Notes: a model not told the origin generated them from the letters alone. A stretch of DNA of 64,000 bases from JBOCEF01 sp047610385 (GCA_047610385.1 JBLGAC010000003.1:1-64000); one strand, 5' to 3'; shown: positions 8,749-18,313, numbered from the stretch's first letter. Numbers and translations are program-made.

Positions 8749-9588
8749 TCAGGCCGCTTTGCGCCAGCGCACCGCGCCCAGCATCGCCACTGACGCGAAC
8801 AACAGCACCGCGGCGGGCGGCAGCGGCACCGCGCCGATGGGAATGTTCGGCGTCAAGGTCGCCCTGTTGAGCGCCACCTGATAGCCCAGATCGTCAAAGG
8901 ACGCGATCGTGGTTCTGGTGATGTAGCTGGGCGGTGCCGTGCTCCCGATCGCCAGGCGGCCTGTCATCAGCGCCGCGGCCCCGCCGGCCCATGTTTCATC
9001 CCAATGGGCGTCGGCTGACCCGGGACCGAAATTTTTCTCCACCGGCACGAAGGTCGCGGCGGGCGCGTATTCGCTTTGATACGCCGCCAGCGCCGCGGCG
9101 CCGGTATAGTGCCCGGAGGTCGCGGTGCCGGTGACGCCGGTGCTCGGATCATAAAGGCCGTTCGTCTGCCACAGCGTGCCGAACCCCAGCGCATGGGCGA
9201 TTTCGTGCACTGCGACATCGATCAGCTTGCCGCGGCTTTCCAGCGTGCCCAGATCCGCCTCGTCGAACAGCAGCACGCCTGTGGTGGCGTAACGCGTGCC
9301 CTTGCGCAGCGCGGTGCCGGTGACCCCGGCCGCGGCCAAACCGCCGCCGGAGCCGTCGCTGGTCACGGATTCGACGTTGATGGTGATGCCGTTCAGCGAC
9401 ACGCCCGACTTGTAATCAACGATTGCCGATTCCCAATAGGCCGCGGCGGCGTTGATCACATCAGTTTGCGATGCGCTGAACACGTTCACGTAATTGAGCG
9501 AAATCGCAAACCCTGCCGCGAGCGTGGCGTGCGCACTCAGGACAGTGACGACGCCAAACGTCGCGGCGAAGGTTTTGAAGTTGAACAT
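8749..9588 (-). CDS. Secreted leishmanolysin-like zinc metalloprotease with VPLPA-CTERM sorting tail
   Basis: 279 aa. An N-terminal signal peptide (about 1-24, ending near ATLAA) is followed by a metalloprotease domain. The zinc site is HEIAHALGFG at 128-137, with a probable third histidine at H195 (DAHWDE). This wide spacing matches M8/leishmanolysin-like peptidases rather than typical matrixins. The C-terminus is VPLPPA at 254-259, a hydrophobic segment, then RWRKAA: the VPLPA-CTERM signal known to be handled by exosortase-type enzymes in Rhodobacterales. The protein is therefore predicted to be exported, clipped and displayed or released. No exosortase gene lies in the window. It is monocistronic and convergent with the dehydrogenase. 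Confidence 0.85.
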   Translation of the reverse strand: MFNFKTFAATFGVVTVLSAHATLAAGFAISLNYVNVFSASQTDVINAAAAYWESAIVDYKSGVSLNGITINVESVTSDGSGGGLAAAGVTGTALRKGTRYATTGVLLFDEADLGTLESRGKLIDVAVHEIAHALGFGTLWQTNGLYDPSTGVTGTATSGHYTGAAALAAYQSEYAPAATFVPVEKNFGPGSADAHWDETWAGGAAALMTGRLAIGSTAPPSYITRTTIASFDDLGYQVALNRATLTPNIPIGAVPLPPAAVLLFASVAMLGAVRWRKAA

Positions 9589-9780
9589 TGAGCCTCGCTG
9601 CGCAGGGGGCTTGCACGCCGCCCGACTTACGCGGTCAGTGCGCGACGGGCATTCGCCTTGGACGCGCGCTGGCCAGATACGGTATCTTCAGACCCCGCCA
9701 CACATACGAACACATTAACCTTGCTGGACGCCATTTTGCAACCACTCGATCATGCGAAACTGGCCGTCATGCGAAACTGG

Positions 9781-9814
9781 CCGCGCCGCCGCCAAAAGCC
9801 GGGCGGCGGCGCGG
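9781..9814 (-). terminator. GC hairpin after the SYLF-domain gene
   Basis: A perfect 13-bp stem (9781-9793 with 9802-9814) with an 8-nt loop, immediately past the stop of the minus-strand gene ending at 9818. The T-tract after it is poor (CCAGTTTCG), so efficiency is uncertain. Confidence 0.6.
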
Positions 9815-9817
9815 CAT

Positions 9818-10399
9818 TCAGCGCACGATCCGTGAATATTTGGCACCTTCAAAGCTGACGCCCGCCATCAGACCTTCCTGCCCGAAGGTGATCGCGATCA
9901 CCGGGCGGTTGGTGACGGTGGTGTTGACCTCAAGGTTCAGGCCCTCGTCCGGCACGGTCACCTCGGCGCCGGCGCTCAGCTCCCACCCATCGGCGCGGCG
10001 GAATTGCTCCAGGGCGTTGGTGGTCATGAAAAACAGCGCCTGCGAGGATTTCTGAATCCCGGCCTGAAAGCCAAAGCTGGCAGCCGCGAGCGAGAAGTAC
10101 CCCACAGTCGCGCCATTGATCCGCAGGGCACCCTCGCCATAAGCGCCGCCGACCACAAAGCCTGCCTTGGCGATCTCAGGCATGATCAGCACGCCCTTGG
10201 CGCGCGCCGCCAGTTCGCGTGAGCCGCGCACCTGGCTGTAAAGAATGTTCATCGCGCGGTCGGTGCGCGCCTCAATCACCGTGGCGTCCGCGGCGTTGGC
10301 CTGGCCAGATCCTAGCACGGTGGACCCGAGCACGGCGGCTGCGGGCAGGGCGGCGAGGCCGGCCATCGCGCGGCGGCGGGTGAGGATGGTGTTGCTCAT
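9818..10399 (-). CDS. SYLF (YSC84-type) lipid-binding domain protein, exported
   Basis: 193 aa. The N-terminus TRRRAMAGLAALPAAA looks like a Tat-type signal with consecutive arginines before the hydrophobic run, cleaved near ANA/AD. The rest is a single SYLF/YSC84 domain: KGVLIMPEIAKAGFVVGG, then GEGALRING, and a C-terminal VFG-like stretch (FGQEGLMAGVSFEGAKYSRI). In other organisms this domain binds phosphoinositides or membranes; in bacteria the function is poorly known. It is monocistronic. Confidence 0.88.
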   Translation of the reverse strand: MSNTILTRRRAMAGLAALPAAAVLGSTVLGSGQANAADATVIEARTDRAMNILYSQVRGSRELAARAKGVLIMPEIAKAGFVVGGAYGEGALRINGATVGYFSLAAASFGFQAGIQKSSQALFFMTTNALEQFRRADGWELSAGAEVTVPDEGLNLEVNTTVTNRPVIAITFGQEGLMAGVSFEGAKYSRIVR

Positions 10400-10571
10400 G
10401 ATGGGCGCTCCGCTTCGGAAGTCGTTAAGGGGGTAACGCAGGACAGTGTGGCAATCGAAAGCGGCAGGCTCAAGGCCGTGCGGCGCGATGCGCGCGCGTT
10501 CGGGGGGACGAGCCCCCCGCTCACGCGCGCGCTTGGCGCCCGGTTCTGCGGGCGGGTGGCAAAGGCGGGGG

Positions 10572-11576
10572 TCAGCCCTTGGCCATCAGCGCGGCGGCGC
10601 GCGGGGCGTGATAGGTCAGCACCCCGTCGCAGCCGGCGCGGCGAAAGCACATCAGCGTCTCCATCATTACCTTGTCGCCGTCGATCCAGCCTTGGCGGGC
10701 GGCACCTTCGATCATCGCGTATTCGCCGGACACCTGGTAGGCGTAGGTCGGCGCGCCGAATGCGTCTTTGACCCGGCGGCAGACGTCCAGATAGGGCAGC
10801 CCGGGCTTCACCATCACCATGTCCGCGCCTTCTTCGAGGTCCATCGCCACTTCGCGCAGCGCCTCATCGGAATTGGCGGGGTCCATCTGATAGGTCTTCT
10901 TGTCGCCTTTCAGCGCGCCCGCGGCCCCCACGGCATCGCGGAACGGCCCGTAATAGCCCGACGCATATTTCGCGGCGTATGACATGATCATTGCGTCATG
11001 GTGGCCGGCTGCTTCCAGCGCCGCACGGATCACACCGATGCGCCCGTCCATCATGTCCGACGGGCCAAGGATGTCGCACCCGGCCTCAATCTGCGCCAGC
11101 GCCTGCTTTTCCAGCGCGATCAGTGAGGCGTCGTTCAGCACCCGTCCGTTTTCCACAATCCCGTCATGGCCGTCGGAATTATAGGGGTCCAGCGCCACGT
11201 CCAGCAGCACCCCCAGACCGGGCACCGCCGCTTTGATCGCGCGGGTGGCGGTGTTGACCAGATTGTCGGGGTTCCATGCTTCCTCAGCGCCGGGGGTTTT
11301 TTTCGCATCGGGCGTGTAGGGGAACAGCGCGATGCACGGGATGCCCAGATCCACCGCGAGGCGCGCCTGTTCAACGATCCGGTCCACGGTCAACCGGTCC
11401 ACGCCGGGCATTGAGGTCACTGGCGCCGCGGCGTTGTCGCCCTCCATCACGAACATCGGCCAGATCAGGTTGGCTGGCGACAGCGCGGTTTCCTGCACCA
11501 GATCGCGGATCCAGCCTGCCTGGCGCAGGCGGCGGGGGCGGGCATGGGGAAAGGCGGCGAAACGGGGATGGGTCAT
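10572..11576 (-). CDS. hemB: Delta-aminolevulinic acid dehydratase (porphobilinogen synthase)
   Basis: 334 aa from the ATG at 11576 (MTHPRF), preceded by AAGGGAG; an upstream extension to 11615 is possible but less likely. It condenses two 5-aminolevulinate molecules to porphobilinogen in tetrapyrrole synthesis. Both active-site lysines are visible, in YAAKYASGYYGPFRDA and MVMVKPGLPYLD. The cysteine-rich zinc site of animal and yeast enzymes is replaced by aspartates (DPYNSDGHDG), the magnesium-type site common in alphaproteobacteria. The downstream neighbour on the same strand, the SYLF gene, begins ~170 nt away. Confidence 0.96.
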   Translation of the reverse strand: MTHPRFAAFPHARPRRLRQAGWIRDLVQETALSPANLIWPMFVMEGDNAAAPVTSMPGVDRLTVDRIVEQARLAVDLGIPCIALFPYTPDAKKTPGAEEAWNPDNLVNTATRAIKAAVPGLGVLLDVALDPYNSDGHDGIVENGRVLNDASLIALEKQALAQIEAGCDILGPSDMMDGRIGVIRAALEAAGHHDAMIMSYAAKYASGYYGPFRDAVGAAGALKGDKKTYQMDPANSDEALREVAMDLEEGADMVMVKPGLPYLDVCRRVKDAFGAPTYAYQVSGEYAMIEGAARQGWIDGDKVMMETLMCFRRAGCDGVLTYHAPRAAALMAKG

Positions 11577-11799
11577 GAAGCGGGTCTCCCTTGGGGCGGG
11601 ATCCTTGCGTGCCACGCGCGCGCGGTGCGGGCAAGTCCCCGGGCGACGACGCCGCAGGGCGGGCGGGTCTCGCCAAGCGCGGCAAAACCCGTATAGTCGG
11701 CCCGAAGCCGCGCCGCGCGCTTTGCCCGCGCCGTGCGTGGGCGCGAACCCGAACGCCGGGGCTATGGCCTTGCGGCGCGCGTTTCAGCCGGGATGAAGC

Positions 11800-12306
11800 A
11801 TGCTGGACACCACCACTTTTTTCTCGCCGTGGTATTGGGCGCTGGCGATGTCGGTCTGGGTCGCGATTGGCGCGGGCACTTATGGCGTGCCGCATGGCCT
11901 GATGCGCCGCGCTGCACGCATGGGCGCTGACGACGCGGCCATGGCTGACCGCATTGCCCGTGATTTCGCCGCACGGGCAGCAGCGTTCTGGCCGCGCTGG
12001 GGGCTGGCCTCAATCGCGGGAACCAGCTTTGTGCTGACCGCCCTTATGGTGCTGGCGCTGGTGGCTGGGTCCGAAGCGGCGCTGGGCCTTTTGATGATCG
12101 CTGGGCCCGCAGCGGCGCTGGCCGGGCTTTCGATGCATGAGGCGCTGCTGGTCCACACCCACCAGCCCCGCGCCGAGGTCCTGCTGGAGGTGATGATTTC
12201 GCGCCGCCGCATGAACCTGAGCGTGGGTGGCGGCGCGCTGGCGCTGACGGCGCTGATCGCGGTTCTTATGCATCAGGACCGGCTGATGTTCTTCGCGCCG
12301 ATCTGA
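11800..12306 (+). CDS. Small membrane protein of unknown function
   Basis: 168 aa with about four hydrophobic segments: around 8-30, 68-92, 93-112 and 142-157. The opening TTFFSPWYWALAMSVW...YGVPHGLMRRA resembles a family in Rhodobacteraceae often labelled 'component of SufBCD complex', but no suf genes are near and I would not transfer that function. It lies between hemB (divergent) and mfd (same strand, 120 nt downstream). Confidence 0.75.
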   Translation: MLDTTTFFSPWYWALAMSVWVAIGAGTYGVPHGLMRRAARMGADDAAMADRIARDFAARAAAFWPRWGLASIAGTSFVLTALMVLALVAGSEAALGLLMIAGPAAALAGLSMHEALLVHTHQPRAEVLLEVMISRRRMNLSVGGGALALTALIAVLMHQDRLMFFAPI

Positions 12307-12427
12307 CCGCCGACACCCGGCGTGATGGCAGTGAATGGGCTGGCGGGCACATCCATTTCCGCCTGTTGGCCGCACCGCACCAACCAGCGCGCTTGCACGC
12401 GGGGCCGCACCGCGCTACCTCGCGAGC

Positions 12428-15400
12428 ATGGCCCGGACATCCCCCACCCCGACCAAGCCGCCCGTCGGCGCAACCCTCGCGGGCGGCGCGCCTGAGGGGC
12501 TTGACGCACGCCTGATCGCCGACCTTGCCGCACGGGCGGGCGGACCGGTGATCCATGTCGCGCGCGACGGGGTGCGCATGGCCGCCTTTGCCGAGGCGCT
12601 GGCCTTTTTTGCCCCCGACATTCCGGTGCTGCGCTTTCCCGCCTGGGATTGCCTGCCCTATGACCGGATTTCGCCCAATGCCGATGTCTGCGCCGCCCGC
12701 ATGGGCGCGCTGGCCGCTTTGGCCGATGGCTGGCCGGGGGGCACGGGCAAGGACAAGCGGGGCGTGATTCTGACCACCCTTGCCGGGGCCACCCAGCGCA
12801 CGCCGTCGCGCGATCTGGTGCAGGGCGCGTCGTTCACCGCTGAGGTGGACGGACCCCTGGACCTTGAGGCGCTGAAGACGTTCCTGGCGCGCATGGGGTT
12901 CAACCGGTCGTCCACCGTCACCGAACCCGGCGATTTTGCGGTGCGCGGCGGTGTGGTGGACATCTACCCACCGGGCGCGGATCTGCCTGTGCGGCTCGAC
13001 ATGTTCGGCGACATTCTGGACGGCGCGCGCAGCTTTGATCCGCAGACCCAGCGCACCGTTGAAAAGATCGGGCGGGTCGAACTGGCCCCGGTGTCTGAGA
13101 TCATCCTGGATGATCCATCGATCACCCGCTTTCGCACCGCATACCGTGAATTGTTCGGGGCCGCGGGTCTTGATGATCCGCTGTATGAGGCAGTGTCGGC
13201 GGGGCGCAAGCATCAAGGGGCTGAGCATTGGGCGCCCCTGTTCCACACGCATATGGAGACGCTGTTTGATTTCCTGCCCGGCGCGCCGGTGTCCCTCGAT
13301 CACCAGATTGAGGAGGCCCGCGCCGCCCGCTGGGACATGATCCGCGACCATTATGAGGCCCGGCGCGAGGCGATGGCCGACAAAAAGGGCACCATGGGCG
13401 CCCCGGTCTACAAGCCGATCCCGCCTGAAATGCTGTATCTGGATGAGGCCGGGTGGACCGCCGCGCTGGCCGGGCGCCATCTGCGGCGCCTGTCGCCAAT
13501 GCCGCAGCCACCGGGGCCGAACTGCGTTGATCATGGCGGGCGGCTCGGGCGCACTTTTGCGGCAGAGCGCGCGCAGGAAGGCGTCAACGTCTTTGACGTG
13601 CTGGCCGATGTTCTGCGCCACAAGCGCAGGCAAAAGACCGTGGTCTTCGCGACCTATTCCGACGGCGCGCGTGACCGCGTCGGCACGATGATGCGCGATC
13701 ACGGGGTTGAGGGCGTGCGCAACGTCGCCCGCTGGTCGGACGTGAGCGAAGGCCCCAACGGCCCCGTCCATCTGGCGGTCTGGGGGCTGGAGCACGGGTT
13801 TGAGACCGATGATCTGGCGGTGATCTCGGAACAGGATGTGCTTGGCGACCGGCTGATCCGCGCGCCGCGGCGCCGCAAAAAGGCTGAGGACGTTCTGACT
13901 GAGGCCGCGTCCCTGTCGGTCGGCGATCTGATCGTACATGTGGACAACGGCGTCGGGCGCTATCTGGGGCTTGAAACCATCACCGCCATGGGCGCGCCCC
14001 ATGAATGCGTGGCGCTGGAATATGCGGGCGGCGACAAGCTGTATCTGCCGGTGGAAAACATCGAGCTGCTGAGCCGCTATGGCCATGATGATGGCATGCT
14101 CGACAAGCTTGGCGGCGGCGCATGGCAGGCCCGCAAGGCCAAGATGAAGCAGCGCATCCGCGAGATGGCGGAAAAGCTGATCCGCATCGCCGCCGAACGC
14201 GCGCTGCGCACCGCCCAGCGCCTGACCACGCCGGTGGGCCTGTGGGAAGATTTCTGCGCCCGTTTTCCCTATCAGGAAACCGAAGACCAGCTTGGCGCCA
14301 TCGAAGATGTGCTGGCGGACATGTCGTCGGGCAAACCCATGGACCGGCTGATCTGCGGTGATGTCGGCTTTGGCAAGACCGAGGTCGCCATGCGCGCCGC
14401 CTTTGTCGCCGCCATGGCCGGGACGCAGGTGGCCATCGTGGCACCGACCACGCTGCTGGCGCGCCAGCACGCCAAAGGGTTCGAAGACCGCTTTCGCGGA
14501 CTGCCGCTGGAGGTCCGGCAACTGTCGCGCTTTGTCACCGCCAAAGACGCGACTGAAACCCGCAAGGGGCTGGCGGCTGGCACGGTGGATATCGTGATCG
14601 GCACCCATGCGCTGCTGGCCAAGACGGTCAAGTTCAAAGACCTCGGCCTGTTGATCATCGACGAGGAGCAGCATTTCGGCGTCAGCCACAAAGAACGGCT
14701 CAAGCAGCTTAGATCCGACGTCCATGTGCTGACCATGACCGCGACCCCGATCCCGCGCACCTTGCAGCTGGCCATGTCCGGGGTGCGCGAATTGTCACTG
14801 ATCGCCACGCCCCCGGTGGACCGCCTTGCAGTGCGCACCTACATCGCGCCCTTCGATCCGGTCACGGTGCGCGAGGCGCTGCTGCGCGAGCGGTATCGCG
14901 GAGGGCAGTCGTTCTTTGTGGTCCCGCGCTTGTCAGACCTGCCAAAGATGGAGGAGTTCCTGCGCGAGCAGCTTCCTGAGGTCACCTATGTCGTCGCCCA
15001 TGGCCAACTGCCGGCGGGCGAGCTGGACGACCGCATGAACGCGTTCTACGACGGCAAACAGGATGTACTGCTGGCGACCTCAATCGTCGAATCTGGGCTT
15101 GATATCCCGGCGGCCAACACGCTGATCGTGCACCGCGCGGACATGTTCGGGCTGTCGCAGCTTTACCAGTTGCGCGGCCGGGTTGGGCGCTCCAAGGCCC
15201 GCGCCTACGCCTATTTCACCACTGAGCCGCGCAAACCGCTGACCTTGGGGGCCGAAAAGCGCCTGAAAGTGCTGGCGTCGCTTGAAGGGCTGGGGGCGGG
15301 CTTTACGCTGGCATCCCACGATCTGGACATCCGCGGTGCTGGCAACATCGTCGGTGAAGAACAATCCGGCCACATAAAAGAAGTCGGGTTTGAACTTTAC

Positions 15401-16087
15401 CAACACATGCTCGAAGAAGCGATCGCGCGCATGAAATCGGGTGAGGGCGAGGGGCTGAACGACGATGACGGCACCTGGGCCCCGCAGATCAACCTGGGCG
15501 TTCCGGTGATGATTCCGGAGCTTTACGTGCCCGATCTGGACGTGCGGCTGGGGCTTTACCGCCGCCTGTCATCGCTGGAAACGCGCGAGGAACTGGAAGG
15601 CTTTGCCGCCGAATTGCACGACCGGTTCGGCAAACCCCCGCAAGAGGTTGAGATGCTGCTGCGCGTCGTGCGGGTCAAGGCGATGTGCCGCCGGGCCGGG
15701 ATTTCGCGGCTCGACGGTGGGCCAAAGGGCGCGACGGTGCAGTTTCGCGATGATAAATTCGCGCGGCCCGACGGGCTGGCGGGCTGGCTGCAGGCGCAGA
15801 ACGGGTTCGCCAAAATCCGCGACAACAAGGTCGTGGTGATGCGCGATTGGCAGACTGATGCCGAAAAGATCAAAGGCGCGTTCGGCATTGTGCGCGATCT
15901 GGCGCAGGTGGCGAAAAAGGGCTGGTCGGCGGACATGGTGCTGAAAGCCCCGCCGCCCTCCGCTGCCCCGCCCGCGCCGCCGGTGAAAAAACTGCTGAAG
16001 CCCTTGGACCCGCGCAGCATCCGCCAGCCGGGGCGGTTCGGCGCGAAGAAACCTTACGGCGATGGCCGCCCGCCCTGGCGTCGCTAG
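12428..16087 (+). CDS. mfd: Transcription-repair coupling factor Mfd
   Basis: About 1219 aa from ATG 12428 (MARTSPTP); an upstream start at 12335 would add 31 low-complexity residues. Mfd uses ATP to push stalled RNA polymerase off damaged template and recruits UvrA. The UvrB-like N-terminal modules (about 20-330) are followed by the RNA-polymerase interaction region (VGDLIVHVDNGVGRYLGLE), then the helicase core with Walker A GDVGFGKT near 644 and DEEQHFG near 745. TATPIPRTLQLAMSG and the RGRVGRS motif follow. A Pro/Ala/Lys-rich tail of ~50 residues ends the protein. Confidence 0.97.
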   Translation: MARTSPTPTKPPVGATLAGGAPEGLDARLIADLAARAGGPVIHVARDGVRMAAFAEALAFFAPDIPVLRFPAWDCLPYDRISPNADVCAARMGALAALADGWPGGTGKDKRGVILTTLAGATQRTPSRDLVQGASFTAEVDGPLDLEALKTFLARMGFNRSSTVTEPGDFAVRGGVVDIYPPGADLPVRLDMFGDILDGARSFDPQTQRTVEKIGRVELAPVSEIILDDPSITRFRTAYRELFGAAGLDDPLYEAVSAGRKHQGAEHWAPLFHTHMETLFDFLPGAPVSLDHQIEEARAARWDMIRDHYEARREAMADKKGTMGAPVYKPIPPEMLYLDEAGWTAALAGRHLRRLSPMPQPPGPNCVDHGGRLGRTFAAERAQEGVNVFDVLADVLRHKRRQKTVVFATYSDGARDRVGTMMRDHGVEGVRNVARWSDVSEGPNGPVHLAVWGLEHGFETDDLAVISEQDVLGDRLIRAPRRRKKAEDVLTEAASLSVGDLIVHVDNGVGRYLGLETITAMGAPHECVALEYAGGDKLYLPVENIELLSRYGHDDGMLDKLGGGAWQARKAKMKQRIREMAEKLIRIAAERALRTAQRLTTPVGLWEDFCARFPYQETEDQLGAIEDVLADMSSGKPMDRLICGDVGFGKTEVAMRAAFVAAMAGTQVAIVAPTTLLARQHAKGFEDRFRGLPLEVRQLSRFVTAKDATETRKGLAAGTVDIVIGTHALLAKTVKFKDLGLLIIDEEQHFGVSHKERLKQLRSDVHVLTMTATPIPRTLQLAMSGVRELSLIATPPVDRLAVRTYIAPFDPVTVREALLRERYRGGQSFFVVPRLSDLPKMEEFLREQLPEVTYVVAHGQLPAGELDDRMNAFYDGKQDVLLATSIVESGLDIPAANTLIVHRADMFGLSQLYQLRGRVGRSKARAYAYFTTEPRKPLTLGAEKRLKVLASLEGLGAGFTLASHDLDIRGAGNIVGEEQSGHIKEVGFELYQHMLEEAIARMKSGEGEGLNDDDGTWAPQINLGVPVMIPELYVPDLDVRLGLYRRLSSLETREELEGFAAELHDRFGKPPQEVEMLLRVVRVKAMCRRAGISRLDGGPKGATVQFRDDKFARPDGLAGWLQAQNGFAKIRDNKVVVMRDWQTDAEKIKGAFGIVRDLAQVAKKGWSADMVLKAPPPSAAPPAPPVKKLLKPLDPRSIRQPGRFGAKKPYGDGRPPWRR

Positions 16088-16102
16088 GGCGGGCGGCGCT
16101 GA

Positions 16103-16848
16103 TCAGGCGCGGCGGCGCGCGCCAATCAGGCCCAGCAGACCCAGCCCGCCCGCCAGCAGCGGCAGCGCGGCGGGGACGGGAACGGCGGTGGCGGAGACCA
16201 GGATCTCGTTAGCACGAAATTGCCGCCGAGGTTGCCAGCGCCCGGCCCATCGTCGGGGAGGCTGGGGTCGCTCATCCCCTCAAGCCGCAGGCCGGTGACG
16301 CCGACAAGATTGACGTTATAGGTCAGCTCATAGACCGCGGTGGCCGGCAGCGTGCCGCCGACCAGCACCGAATTGTCGACAAGGGTGGTGAAGACCATGC
16401 CCGCGATGCTGGTGACGGTCGGGCTTTCCAGCATGGTCCAAGCGGCGGTCACGTCGCCGCCGTTTTGCAGCCCGTCGGCGAACGTGCTGCGATCATCGGT
16501 GGTGGTCGACAGGCGGAACCGGCCCAGAAGGTGGTTCCCGTATACTTGCATCAATCGGACGGTGAGGGACGAGGCGCTCAGATCCGCCGCGGTTTCCCAC
16601 ACCGCGGTCTGCGGGTCGGTCCCTGACCCGTCATAGATCGCCCAGCCATTGACTGCTGAGGCAGAGCCATCGATCGTCTCGCTGATGTTGAAACCACCGC
16701 TTTGACTGAGCGTCGCGGTGGCGTTCTGCAGCGCCACCGGCGTCGGCACGACCGCCGCCTGCGCGGTTTGCGCGCTCAGCGCCGCGCCAAGCAGCATGGC
16801 GCCCGCTATGATCTACAGGGGGCGCGTGGCGGAGGATGAAATTGCCAT
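16103..16848 (-). pseudogene. Disrupted VPxPA-CTERM exported protein (nonsense plus frameshift)
   Basis: Reading from the ATG at 16848, which has GGAG 9 nt upstream, the frame gives MAISSSATRPL, then TAG (16813-16815), then IIAGAMLLGAALSAQTAQA, which together make one normal signal peptide broken at codon 12. The frame stays open until about 16208, where one base appears missing (GTG CTA AC- GAG). Without it the frame ends at 16126 in unrelated Pro/Cys/Trp residues. With one base restored it reads EILVSATAVPVPA, a hydrophobic run and RRRA, stopping at 16103: a textbook VPLPA-CTERM sorting signal. The body is a beta-rich protein of no family I recognise. Two independent lesions argue for a dead gene rather than one sequencing error. 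Confidence 0.75.
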
Positions 16849-16975
16849 GATGATTTGCTCCGAAATGTCAGATTGATCGCATGCGGTTATCCAAAATCGG
16901 ACCCGCACAGTCCTTGGCTGGGATCTATACTTAGCATGAACAATCTGTTAATGCCACGCGCAAGGCGCGACCGCG

Positions 16976-17485
16976 TCAGGTCACCGTCATGCCCAGTGCG
17001 ATCAGCGCGAAGATCCCGACCTCAACCGCCACAAGTTTCACATGGGTGTCGCGCAGCATTGCGACGCTCAGGGCCTGCGCCTCGGCGCCTTGGGCGGTGG
17101 CGGCGATCACGCGGTTCTGGGCGTTGATCAAGGTGCGGCGCACCGGCTCGGTGGTGAACAGGTAGATGCCCCCGGTCAGCACGAACAACGCGAAGGGCGC
17201 GGCCTCACCCCCCGCTGCAAGGCGGAACAGACCAGTGACGGCCAGCGCAATGCCAACCAGCATCACCGCCACGAAGCGCAGCTTTTTCCCGTCGCTGTCG
17301 GCGGCCTTGGCGGCGGTCGCGGCGTCGATCTGTGCGCTGCCACGGACCAGCGGGCAGCGGCGCCACGCGACCACGGTCCACAGCGCCCGCAATGCCAGCG
17401 CCAGCACAACCCATTTCGTAGCCGGGTGTGACCCCAGAACGTGGAGGATGTTGGTCAGTCCGTTCATGCTGGTCATTGCGGTCAT
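16976..17485 (-). CDS. Hypothetical membrane protein
   Basis: 169 aa with about four predicted membrane segments: roughly 24-41, 73-92, 96-112 and 150-168. No catalytic motif was recognised. AGGAGACAGCC precedes the start. It follows the FrnE-like gene with only a 12-nt gap on the same strand, so the two are probably co-transcribed. Unknown function. Confidence 0.75.
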   Translation of the reverse strand: MTAMTSMNGLTNILHVLGSHPATKWVVLALALRALWTVVAWRRCPLVRGSAQIDAATAAKAADSDGKKLRFVAVMLVGIALAVTGLFRLAAGGEAAPFALFVLTGGIYLFTTEPVRRTLINAQNRVIAATAQGAEAQALSVAMLRDTHVKLVAVEVGIFALIALGMTVT

Positions 17486-17497
17486 GGCTGTCTCCTG

Positions 17498-18130
17498 TCA
17501 GGGGGCTTCGTTCAGCTCTGCGATCACTTTGGCCCAGGTCTCAGGCGTCTGCGAGCCCTGAAGCGCATATTGTTGGTCTACGATGAAGGTCGGCACCCCG
17601 GTCACGCCGATTTCGCGGGCCTGGGCGTCCTCAGCGCGCACGTCGGCGAGGTCTTCGTCGGTGCGCAGCAGATTGGCGACCAGATCGGGGTCCATGCCCG
17701 CGGCCTCAGCAGCGGCGAGCAGCACGGGGTGGGCGGAGATGTCTTCCCCCCCCTCAAAATTGCGGCGGAACAGTTCGTCCACCACCGGGCCTTGCATGCC
17801 TTCAAGGCGTGCCCAGCGGATCAGCCGGTGCGCGTCGATGGTGTTGGGGGTGCGCGGGATGCGGGCGAAATCAATGGTCAGCCCGACCTCCGACGCGGCG
17901 AGGTCAATGGCACCGTAGACGCGTGCCGCGCCGTCTTTGCCGCCGAACTTGCGTTCCAGATAGGCCTGCCGGTCCATGCCGCCCGCCGGCATGTCGGGGT
18001 TGAGCTGGAACGGCCGCCAGAACAAATCAAACGGGTGATCAGGGTGCAGCGCCAGCGCGCGATCAAGCTGCGTCTTGCCGATGTAGCACCACGGGCAGAT
18101 CGGATCGGAGATGATGTCGAGGGTAATCAT
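17498..18130 (-). CDS. DsbA-family thiol oxidoreductase, FrnE-like
   Basis: 210 aa with no signal peptide, so probably cytoplasmic. The thioredoxin-fold active site is CPWC at residues 12-15 (SDPICPWCYIGK), followed by the all-alpha insertion and the cis-proline region GVTGVPTFIVDQQYALQGSQ. This is the FrnE/DsbA-like group of 2-hydroxychromene-isomerase-related proteins, linked in other bacteria to oxidative stress and disulfide handling. It heads a probable two-gene unit with the small membrane protein downstream. Confidence 0.9.
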   Translation of the reverse strand: MITLDIISDPICPWCYIGKTQLDRALALHPDHPFDLFWRPFQLNPDMPAGGMDRQAYLERKFGGKDGAARVYGAIDLAASEVGLTIDFARIPRTPNTIDAHRLIRWARLEGMQGPVVDELFRRNFEGGEDISAHPVLLAAAEAAGMDPDLVANLLRTDEDLADVRAEDAQAREIGVTGVPTFIVDQQYALQGSQTPETWAKVIAELNEAP

Positions 18131-18289
18131 AGGGGCAATCCTAGGGCATTCTGCGCACAGGGCAAATCACGTCTTGCGGCGTGGCCGTGGTGCGGTCCTT
18201 GGGGGGGTTGACCCCCCGGCGGCCCGGCGCCGCCCGAGAGCGGCGCGCGCCCCGCTCCGTAGCGTTGGCGCGGGGGGGCAAACGTAAAA

Positions 18290-18313
18290 AGGGCGGACCC
18301 GAAAGTCCGCCCT
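18290..18313 (-). terminator. Intrinsic terminator of rpmG
   Basis: A 9-bp stem (18290-18298 with 18305-18313) enclosing a 6-nt loop, followed on the minus strand by TTTTTACG. It lies about 50 nt after the rpmG stop. Confidence 0.9.

Noticed and set aside
12266..14725. An 819-codon open frame on the minus strand inside mfd
   Set aside because: It is the antisense shadow of a high-GC gene. The Mfd helicase motifs are unbroken on the other strand, and the antisense frame has no recognisable domain or ribosome site.
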